Assembly: GCF_000013645.1 (NCBI RefSeq)
Contig: NC_007951.1
Location: forward strand, 3,410,001-3,474,000
Length of the DNA stretch: 64,000 nucleotides
Direction: 5' to 3'
Source: Paraburkholderia xenovorans LB400
GTDB taxonomy: Bacteria > Pseudomonadota > Gammaproteobacteria > Burkholderiales > Burkholderiaceae
Shown here: piece after piece, positions 57,704-64,000 of the stretch
Layout of the letters: each line of letters starts with the position of its first letter
Position numbering within the stretch: position 1 is the first letter of the stretch
The notes under the pieces: generated by a model
Seen by the model: only the letters and a program-made list of their open reading frames with translations
Databases searched by the model: none
Told to the model about the DNA's origin: nothing
Made by a program: the position numbers and the translations under genes

Positions 57704-58452
57704 GTTCCGAACCCTTCGCCGAGATACGCGGCGCGCACCGCCGCGTCCGCGCGGATCGCCGCCGGCGTGCCGCTAGCGATGATGCGCCCCTGCACGAGAA
57801 CCGAAATACGATCGGCGATCGCGAACACCGCGTCCATGTCGTGCTCGACCATCAGCAGCGTCCGGCCCGCCGTGGTCTCGCGAATCAGTTCGATGGCATG
57901 CGCCGCTTCCGCGCGATTCATGCCGGCGGTCGGCTCGTCGAGCAGCAAGGTATGCGCGCCGCCCGCGAGCGCGATGCCCAGATCGAGCGCGCGTTGCTCG
58001 GCGTAGCTGAGCGTGCCGGCGAGGACTTGGCGGCGCGCGCTCAGGCCCACCGCGTCGAGCACCTGTGCAGCACGCGCATCGACCGTGCGCGAACCGCTGA
58101 AACGCTGCCACCATCGCGTGCGGTCGCGCTCCGCCAGTTGTGCCGCGCAGCGCAGATTGTCGAACACGCTGAGCCGCGCGAACACGCTGGTGCTCTGGAA
58201 GCTGCGCGCGAGCCCGCGGCGCGCGATCGCGGTCGGCGCAAGGCGTGTGATCTCGGCCCCGAACAGATCGATGCGCCCGGCGTTCGGCCGCGCACCGCCG
58301 GCAATCAGATTGAAGAGCGTCGACTTGCCAGCGCCGTTCGGTCCGATCAGCGCGTGACGTTCGCCGGGCTGGACCGCGAGATCGACGCCGCGCAGAACCT
58401 GCGTCGAGCCGAAGCGTTTTTTGATGCCATAGAGTGCGAGTGCCGGGATCAT
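57700..58452 (-). CDS. livG: Branched-chain amino acid-type ABC transporter ATPase (LivG)
   Basis: A 250-residue ATPase with a canonical Walker A IGPNGAGKST, Q-loop region GLARSFQSTSVF, signature-like TLSYAEQRALDLGIAL (LSYAE instead of LSGGQ, as is frequent in LivG) and Walker B LLLDEPTAGMN. The C-terminal YLGEGF is typical of LivG. ATG 58452 overlaps the livM stop. Confidence 0.92.
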   Translation of the reverse strand: MIPALALYGIKKRFGSTQVLRGVDLAVQPGERHALIGPNGAGKSTLFNLIAGGARPNAGRIDLFGAEITRLAPTAIARRGLARSFQSTSVFARLSVFDNLRCAAQLAERDRTRWWQRFSGSRTVDARAAQVLDAVGLSARRQVLAGTLSYAEQRALDLGIALAGGAHTLLLDEPTAGMNRAEAAHAIELIRETTAGRTLLMVEHDMDAVFAIADRISVLVQGRIIASGTPAAIRADAAVRAAYLGEGFGT

Positions 58453-59735
58453 CGCGCGTCTCCGGCGCTGTGCGTGGCGCTTGAGCGCATGGCTGCGAGG
58501 TGCGCTTGCGCTCGAATCGCGTAATGCGCCGAGAGTCCTCCGAGCGCGGCCAGCAACAGGATTGCGAGTGCGAGCGGCGACGCGCCCATCCCCGTCAGCG
58601 CGCCCATGCCGACCCAAGCCGCGCCGTCGTCCGCGCCGAATTGCGCGGCGTAGGCCCATTGCATCGCGAGCACGACGGCCGCCGTCCACAGCAGCGCGGC
58701 GGCCGCGCCCCACAGATAAGCCACGCGGCACCGGCGCCAGCCATATGCGGCCACACGCGCCGTATGACGCTGCACGAAGCCCGCGAGGCCATCCGGTGAC
58801 ATCACCACGACCACGATGAAGAAGAGTCCCAGATAGAACAACCAGGCCCGCGTGACGCTCGCCACCGCGACACTGAAAAACGTCAGCACGACCGCGCCCG
58901 CGACCGGCCCGAAAAACGCCGCCGTGCCGCCGATCACCGTGGCGATCAACACCGCGCCCGAGCGCATCATGCCGACGCTTTCCGTCGACACCAGTTCCAC
59001 GTTGATCAGCGCCAGCGTCCCCGAGATACCCGCGAAAAATGCCGACACCACCACCACGCCATAGCGGATGCGGCGCGGGTAGCAGCCTATTGCCGCCGCC
59101 CGCACCGGATTGTCCCGCACGGCGTTGGCAAGGCGCATGAAAGGCGTACGCGAGAGCGCGAACAGCGCCGCGCACGCGAGCAGGCACCACACGGCGATCA
59201 GCGCATAGGCCTCGCGCGCCGGGCCGAAGCTCCAGCCTGCCCACTGCGCGCCGCTCGCGCGATCGATCGCCACGCCCGCCTCGCCGCCGAACCAGTCGGG
59301 CAGCGTCCACGCGGCGGCCGCCACGAGTTCGCCCAGACCGAGTGTGATCATCGCGAAGGCCGTGCCGGCGCGCCGGGTGGAAATGAAACCGAACAGCACG
59401 CCGCACAGCGCGCCGCCGATACCGCCAACCAGCGGCAGCAGCACGAGCGGCACGCCGATCCGGTTGAACAGTTGCGCGGCCACGAGCGCGCCGAGGCCGG
59501 AGTAAGCGGCATGGCCGAACGACAACAGCCCCGTCTCGCCGAGCAGCAGATTGTAGGAAAGCGCGAACACGATCATCGCCGCGGTCTGCGCGAGATAGGC
59601 GAGCAGCCAGCTTTGCGGCCAGACGAATGGCGGCACGCCAAGGAACAGGATGAGCGCCAGCCACGGCGCGAGCACGCGCCAGAGCGCACGCGGTGCGGTC
59701 GCGGACAAAGCCGACGAGTCGGGCGCGTCACGCAT
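58449..59735 (-). CDS. livM: Branched-chain amino acid-type ABC transporter permease (LivM)
   Basis: A 428-residue polytopic permease, about 10 spans. ALSYNLLLGETGLLSFGHAAYSGLGAL is the LivM hallmark; RLANAVRDNPVRAAAIGCYPRRIRYGVVVVSAFFAGISG is the cytoplasmic coupling region. The C-terminal 100 residues add extra hydrophobic segments beyond the usual length (about 330-420 in the family). ATG 59735 overlaps the livH 3' end by 8 bases; a GTG nine bases upstream is also possible. Confidence 0.9.
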   Translation of the reverse strand: MRDAPDSSALSATAPRALWRVLAPWLALILFLGVPPFVWPQSWLLAYLAQTAAMIVFALSYNLLLGETGLLSFGHAAYSGLGALVAAQLFNRIGVPLVLLPLVGGIGGALCGVLFGFISTRRAGTAFAMITLGLGELVAAAAWTLPDWFGGEAGVAIDRASGAQWAGWSFGPAREAYALIAVWCLLACAALFALSRTPFMRLANAVRDNPVRAAAIGCYPRRIRYGVVVVSAFFAGISGTLALINVELVSTESVGMMRSGAVLIATVIGGTAAFFGPVAGAVVLTFFSVAVASVTRAWLFYLGLFFIVVVVMSPDGLAGFVQRHTARVAAYGWRRCRVAYLWGAAAALLWTAAVVLAMQWAYAAQFGADDGAAWVGMGALTGMGASPLALAILLLAALGGLSAHYAIRAQAHLAAMRSSATHSAGDAR

Positions 59736-60666
59736 GTTCGTCACGCCGCCCGAAAAGTCCGCGCGGGCGCAGTGCCAGCATTGCAACCAGCAGCAGATAC
59801 GGGAGCAGCGGTGCGAGTTGCGCGAGCGTCAGCGCGTCCCATTCGGCCGGCAGGGATGTGCCGAAGATCGACAGCGCGTCGCCGAGCGACACGTTGCTCG
59901 CCACGGCCAGGGTCTGCACGCAGCCGACCAGCAGCGATGCCGCCAGCGCACCGCCCAGCGAACCCAGGCCGCCGATCACGACCACCACGAACACGATCGA
60001 GCCGAGCGACTCCGCCATCCCCGGTTCGATCACGAAGAGCGGCGCGCCGATCACGCCGGCCAACGCGGCAAGCGCCGTGCCGGCCGCGAACACGCCGGTG
60101 AACACGCGCGGCACGTTGTGGCCGAGCGCTTCGACGGCGCTCGCGTGCGTGAGCGCGGCGCGCACGATCAGCCCCGCCTTCGACACGCGCAGCACGCCGT
60201 AGAGCACACCCAGCATGGCGAGCGACACCACCATCATGAACGCCCGATAGCGCGCGAACGCCGCGCCGTAGACGGTGAAGAGCGGCCCGTCGAGCACGGC
60301 AGGCACGGTCGCGGAAAGCGCGCTCAAGCCCCAGCCGAGCTTGACCAGTTCGCCGAGCACATACGCCGCGCCGAAGGTCAGCAGCAATTCGGCGAGATGG
60401 CCATGCGCACGCACGCGCCGCAACAGCCAGCGCTCCAACGCCGCGCCGGCCAGCCCGACGACAAGCGGCGCAATCGCCAGCGCGCTCCAGAATCCCGCGC
60501 GCGCCGCCACCGAAAACCCGACGTAAGCGCCGAGCATGTAGAAGCTCGCGTGCGCGAAATTGAGCACGCCGAGCATGCTGAAAATCAGCGTCAGGCCCGC
60601 CGACAGCATGAACAGCAGCAGGCCGTAACTGACACCGTTGAGCAGATTGACGACGAACGACTGCAC
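59728..60666 (-). CDS. livH: Branched-chain amino acid-type ABC transporter permease (LivH)
   Basis: A 312-residue permease with about 8 spans. NGVSYGLLLFMLSAGLTLIFSMLGVLNFAHASFYMLGAY is the LivH N-terminus; GGLGSLGGALAASLLVGCVQTL is the conserved C-terminal loop. ATG 60666, 4 bases after the thioesterase stop. Confidence 0.93.
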   Translation of the reverse strand: MQSFVVNLLNGVSYGLLLFMLSAGLTLIFSMLGVLNFAHASFYMLGAYVGFSVAARAGFWSALAIAPLVVGLAGAALERWLLRRVRAHGHLAELLLTFGAAYVLGELVKLGWGLSALSATVPAVLDGPLFTVYGAAFARYRAFMMVVSLAMLGVLYGVLRVSKAGLIVRAALTHASAVEALGHNVPRVFTGVFAAGTALAALAGVIGAPLFVIEPGMAESLGSIVFVVVVIGGLGSLGGALAASLLVGCVQTLAVASNVSLGDALSIFGTSLPAEWDALTLAQLAPLLPYLLLVAMLALRPRGLFGRRDEHA

Positions 60667-60670
60667 GCGC

Positions 60671-61120
60671 CTATTCCGCCTGCCTGGCGGTGCTCAACGG
60701 TTCGAGCGCCGCGCGCAGTTCGGTGGGCAGGCTCACGGGGCGCCGCGTGACACGGTCCACATACACATGCACGAAGTGTCCTTGTGCGGCGGGTTGGTCT
60801 TCGCCTTCCTTGAAGAGCCCCACTTCATAGCGCACGCTCGATGTGCCGAGCCGCACCACGCGCAAGCCCGCTTCGATCCGCTCGGGAAACACCAGCGGTG
60901 CGAAGTAGTTGCAATGCGTCTCGACCACCAGCCCGATCGTCGTGCCGTGCTCGAAATCGAGCACGCCGGTGCGGATCAGGTACTCGTTCACCACCGTGTC
61001 GAAGTAGCTGTAATAGACGACGTTATTGACGTGGCCGTAGACGTCGTTGTCCATCCAGCGCGTGGTGATCGGCAGGAAATGCGGATAAGCGGTGCGCGAA
61101 GCGGGTGCGGGTTTGTTCAT
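60671..61120 (-). CDS. Acyl-CoA thioesterase (hotdog fold)
   Basis: A 149-residue 4-hydroxybenzoyl-CoA thioesterase-like protein. RWMDNDVYGHVNNVVYYSYFDTVVNEYL carries the catalytic Asp and the family signature. It ends LEPLSTARQAE. It starts at ATG 61120. Being 4 bases from livH, it is co-transcribed with the transporter, hinting that the imported compound is handled as a CoA thioester. Confidence 0.9.
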   Translation of the reverse strand: MNKPAPASRTAYPHFLPITTRWMDNDVYGHVNNVVYYSYFDTVVNEYLIRTGVLDFEHGTTIGLVVETHCNYFAPLVFPERIEAGLRVVRLGTSSVRYEVGLFKEGEDQPAAQGHFVHVYVDRVTRRPVSLPTELRAALEPLSTARQAE

Positions 61121-61175
61121 GCCTGGCGTGAGTCCGTTTGAAGTTGTCGTGCGCGTTGCGCGGCTCTCGCTTGCT

Positions 61176-62324
61176 TCAGAGCGATTCGGTCAGCATGCGG
61201 CGGTAGTCGTCGGCGGTGGCTTCGCGTGGATTCGTGCGGTGACAATGATCGGCGAGCGCGCCCTGGATCACCTTGTCGAACATGCTTTCGTCGACGCCCA
61301 TCTGCCTGAGACCGGTCGGCAAGCCGAGCCGCGCGGTCATGTCGAACAGTGCCTGCGCGAGATCCGCGTTGTCCGGCAAAGTCATTACGCGGCGCATTCT
61401 TGCATAACGGCGCTCAGCCACCACGCTGTCCGCTGTCTCGTTGAAGCGCAGCACCGCGGGCAACACAACCGCGTTCAGCGTGCCGTGATGCAGCGACGTT
61501 TTGCCGTTCACCGTCAAGCCGCCCAGCGGATGCGACAGCGAATGCACACAGCCAAGCCCTTTCTGGAACGCCATCGCGCCTTGCATCGAGGCGCTCATCA
61601 TGTTCAGACGCGCGTCGCGATCGCTGCCGTCCGCCGTCGCGCGTTCGATGTTGGCCCACGCGCGCTCCAACCCGTCCAGCGCGATGCCGTCCGCGGGCGG
61701 ATTGAAGGCCGGCGCGAGAAAAGTCTCGATGCAGTGCGCGATTGCGTCCATGCCGGTGGCCGCCGTCAAACCCGGCGGCAGGCCGAGCGTGAGCGCCGGA
61801 TCGCATAACGCCGACTTGGGCAGCAGGTGCCACGAATGAAAGCCGAGCTTGCGGCCGTCGTTCAGGATCACGATCGCGCCGCGAGCGACTTCGCTGCCCG
61901 TGCCCGCCGTGGTGGGAACGGCGATCAGCGGCGCGGCCGCGGCCGTGATCTTCGGGCTGCCGCCTTCGATGGTCGCGTACTGCGTCAGCGCACCGGCATG
62001 CGTGGCCGCGATCGCTACGCCCTTGGCCAGATCGATCGACGACCCGCCGCCCACCGCGATCAGACCGTCGCAGCCTTCGCCGCGGTACGCCTGGGCGGCG
62101 GCGAGCACCATCGCCTCGGTCGGGTTCGAAGGCGTGTCGTCGAAGACCGGCACGGCGCCGGATTTCAGCGCGTCTAGCGCGCGCTGCGCGAGGCCGGCCG
62201 CGACGACGCCCTTGTCGGTGATGATCAAAGGCCGCTTGATGCCGACACGTCCGCATTCGGACGATAGCTGCGACAGCGCGTCGTAGCCGAGATGGATATG
62301 GGTCAGATAGAAAATATAGGCCAT
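61176..62324 (-). CDS. Iron-containing alcohol dehydrogenase
   Basis: A 382-residue group III alcohol dehydrogenase. NAD-binding GGGSSIDLAKGVA, and iron ligands in TGMDAIAHCIET (Asp/His), LSHPLGG and HHGTLNAVVLP. Substrate unknown; relatives act on butanol, 1,3-propanediol, maleylacetate or hydroxyacids. ATG 62324 (MAYIFYLTHIH) has GGAGGAG eight bases upstream; upstream in-frame residues are not family-like. Gap to the thioesterase is 55 bases, same strand. Confidence 0.92.
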   Translation of the reverse strand: MAYIFYLTHIHLGYDALSQLSSECGRVGIKRPLIITDKGVVAAGLAQRALDALKSGAVPVFDDTPSNPTEAMVLAAAQAYRGEGCDGLIAVGGGSSIDLAKGVAIAATHAGALTQYATIEGGSPKITAAAAPLIAVPTTAGTGSEVARGAIVILNDGRKLGFHSWHLLPKSALCDPALTLGLPPGLTAATGMDAIAHCIETFLAPAFNPPADGIALDGLERAWANIERATADGSDRDARLNMMSASMQGAMAFQKGLGCVHSLSHPLGGLTVNGKTSLHHGTLNAVVLPAVLRFNETADSVVAERRYARMRRVMTLPDNADLAQALFDMTARLGLPTGLRQMGVDESMFDKVIQGALADHCHRTNPREATADDYRRMLTESL

Positions 62325-62380
62325 GCCGTGCTCCTCCCGAGCGCAAGCTCGTCGCCCTGCTGATTGGTCTGTCTGGTCTG

Positions 62381-62911
62381 CTACTGTCCCGGCCTCTCGA
62401 CAAACTCGAACGGCAAGCCGCGCCGGCGCATCCACTCGCCGAGCGCCTGGCCGGTGCCCGCGCGCCACGGCCGCAATCTGGCCGGCTCGACCAGCCGGTA
62501 TTCGAGCAATTCCGGCGACAGCGCCACCGTGCCATAGGCCTTCACGTGATACGCGATGATCAGTTCGTTCTTGCGGATGAATTCATACACGCCGATCAGC
62601 TCGACCGTCTCCGCGTGCAACGAGGTTTCCTCCAACACTTCGCGGGCAATGCCCTCTTCCGGCGTCTCGCCATTTTCGAGGAAGCCCGTAATCAGCGCGA
62701 ACATGCCCTCCTGCCACGCGGCATTGCGCGCCAGCAGGATCTTGCCTTCATATTCGACGATCGCCGCGACCACCGGCAGCGGGTTGTTCCAGTGGACGTA
62801 GCCGCACGCCGTATCGGGACAGGTCTGGCGGATGCGGCCGCCTTCGTGCGCGGCATCGGCGCGCTCGATCAGCGGTGTGGAACAGCGTGGGCAGAATCGG
62901 TACTCGGTCAT
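62381..62911 (-). CDS. Nudix hydrolase with N-terminal zinc ribbon
   Basis: A 176-residue protein. Zinc ribbon CPRCSTPL...CPDTACGY (C-x2-C and C-x4-C). Nudix box GFLENGETPEEGIAREVLEET with the REVLEET catalytic core. Resembles the C-terminal part of NudC-type NADH pyrophosphatases and YfcD-like proteins; the substrate is likely a nucleoside diphosphate derivative. ATG 62911. Lies 56 bases upstream of the alcohol dehydrogenase gene. Confidence 0.92.
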   Translation of the reverse strand: MTEYRFCPRCSTPLIERADAAHEGGRIRQTCPDTACGYVHWNNPLPVVAAIVEYEGKILLARNAAWQEGMFALITGFLENGETPEEGIAREVLEETSLHAETVELIGVYEFIRKNELIIAYHVKAYGTVALSPELLEYRLVEPARLRPWRAGTGQALGEWMRRRGLPFEFVERPGQ

Positions 62912-62993
62912 GGTGAGAGGGATGTCCCGTTTGTTTTGTGTGATCCTGCCTGTTCGCGCACGGCTGCGGGTGTGCAGCGTGCGGTTTGCGATC

Positions 62994-64000
62994 TCACGCC
63001 GCGCACAACTCCCGCACCTCGGCGGCGAACCGTTCGACCGTTTCCGGCTGCGTATCCCACGCGCACATCAGCCGGCAACCGCCCGCGCCGATGAATTCGT
63101 AGAACTTCCAGCCGCGCGCACGCATTGCCCTGGCGGCTTGCGCGGGCAATTGCGCGAAGACCGCGTTCGATTCTCTGGGAAACATGATGCTCACGCCCGG
63201 AATTTCCTGCAACCGCGTTTGCAGCAATTGCGCCATTGCGTTCGCATGACGCGCGTTGCGCAACCACACGTCGTTATCGAGCAGACCGAGCCAGGGCGCG
63301 GAAATGAAGCGCATCTTCGAGGCCAGCTGGCCGGCCTGTTTCAGGCGGTAGGCGAAATCGGCGGCGAGCGCGCGGTCGAAGAACACCACCGCTTCACCGA
63401 CCGGCAAGCCGTTCTTGGTGCCGCCGAAACACAGCACGTCCACGCCCGCGCGCCACGTGATCTCCGACGGATGCACGTCGAGCGCGGCGACCGCGTTGGC
63501 GAAACGCGCGCCGTCCATATGCACTTTCAGGTGACGCCGCTTGGCGATCGCCGCGATCGCGCGCACTTCTTCGACGCTGTACACGGTGCCGACTTCCGTC
63601 GACTGGGTCAGCGTGACGACTTTCGGCTTCGGGTAATGGATGTCGGCGCGGCGTGTGACGATGGCTTCGATCGCATCCGGTGTGAGTTTGCCGCCGACGC
63701 CCGGCGCCGTCAGCAGTTTCGAGCCGCCCGAGAAGAATTCGGGTCCGCCGCATTCGTCGGTTTCGATGTGCGCGAGATCGTGGCAGATCACCGAGTGATA
63801 CGACTGGCACAGCGACGCGAGCGCCAGCGAATTGGCGGCCGTGCCGTTGAATACGAAGAACACTTCGCAGTCGGTCTGGAACAGCTCGCGCAGACGGTCG
63901 CAGACCTGGTTGGTCCAGGAGTCGTCGCCGTAGGCCGGTTCGTGGCCGCTGTTGTTGGCGGCGATCAGCGCTTCGAGCGCTTCGGGACAGATGCCGGCGT
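62994..64000 (-). CDS. Low-specificity L-threonine aldolase (partial, 5' end outside window)
   Basis: PLP-dependent fold-type I enzyme that cleaves threonine or allo-threonine to glycine and acetaldehyde. NNSGHEPAYGDDSWT near the right edge and VFFVFNGTAANSLAL follow the family start; HMDGARFANAVAAL has the Asp contacting PLP, and FGGTKNGLPVGEA has the PLP lysine. About 335 codons are present; the first 15-20 residues lie beyond 64000. It is 82 bases upstream of the Nudix gene, same strand. Confidence 0.92.
   Translation of the reverse strand, partial: AGICPEALEALIAANNSGHEPAYGDDSWTNQVCDRLRELFQTDCEVFFVFNGTAANSLALASLCQSYHSVICHDLAHIETDECGGPEFFSGGSKLLTAPGVGGKLTPDAIEAIVTRRADIHYPKPKVVTLTQSTEVGTVYSVEEVRAIAAIAKRRHLKVHMDGARFANAVAALDVHPSEITWRAGVDVLCFGGTKNGLPVGEAVVFFDRALAADFAYRLKQAGQLASKMRFISAPWLGLLDNDVWLRNARHANAMAQLLQTRLQEIPGVSIMFPRESNAVFAQLPAQAARAMRARGWKFYEFIGAGGCRLMCAWDTQPETVERFAAEVRELCAA

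Overview
The window is high-GC, densely packed bacterial DNA. Gene content and layout point to a betaproteobacterium of the Burkholderia/Paraburkholderia group: a divergent iolR-iolG // inositol ABC transporter-iolCDEB locus, a NodT/FUSC/DUF1656/HlyD efflux operon and an N-terminal MFS-acyltransferase fusion. The genus is inferred from this, not proven. No rRNA, tRNA, CRISPR array or intact insertion sequence was seen.

Layout. 1-8.2 kb: partial short-chain dehydrogenase, divergent ETF-ubiquinone oxidoreductase, then minus-strand TPR/GT9-like protein, aroC, MFS-PlsC fusion and CBS-domain protein. 8.4-17.0 kb: mostly plus strand: metY, alpha/beta hydrolase, Mpo1-like protein, (minus YihY), wrbA, DUF2069, GlcD-type FAD dehydrogenase, metallophosphoesterase, YedK. 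17.1-23.4 kb: a 52-residue membrane protein, a LysR regulator and the divergent four-gene efflux operon. 23.4-25.8 kb: a decayed patch with a wrecked amidase-effector gene, then a chemoreceptor with a candidate flagellar-type promoter. 26.2-33.1 kb: fosmidomycin-type MFS, prpE-like ligase, and translationally overlapping uvrD-mtnN. 33.5-37.4 kb: a 1284-residue multi-helix-turn-helix protein unlike its neighbours. 37.6-41.8 kb: valS, galU, tusA. 41.9-54.2 kb: inositol regulon. 54.2-56.6 kb: duplicated lipoprotein-like protein. 57-64 kb: a minus-strand run of threonine aldolase (partial), Nudix hydrolase, iron alcohol dehydrogenase, thioesterase and livHMGF.

How the genes work together. The inositol block is a nearly complete pathway: a periplasmic binding protein, permease and single-domain ATPase import inositol; IolG oxidises it; IolE, IolD and IolB convert the inosose to 2-deoxy-5-keto-gluconate; IolC phosphorylates it; and a C-terminal DUF2090 half of the same IolC polypeptide probably performs the aldolase step. 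IolA is not in the window. An RpiR-type repressor sits divergently, with two palindromes overlapping the -35 elements of both divergent promoters. The efflux block is a classic LysR-controlled pump for aromatic or fusaric-type acids.

The best candidate for an undescribed system is the gene at 33510-37364. It has an effector-like disordered N-terminus, a charged helical middle, a toxin-type sequence motif and then eleven helix-turn-helix modules in a row, the first ones resembling the DNA-binding end of serine recombinases. It stands alone between two housekeeping genes and its base composition looks AT-richer than theirs.
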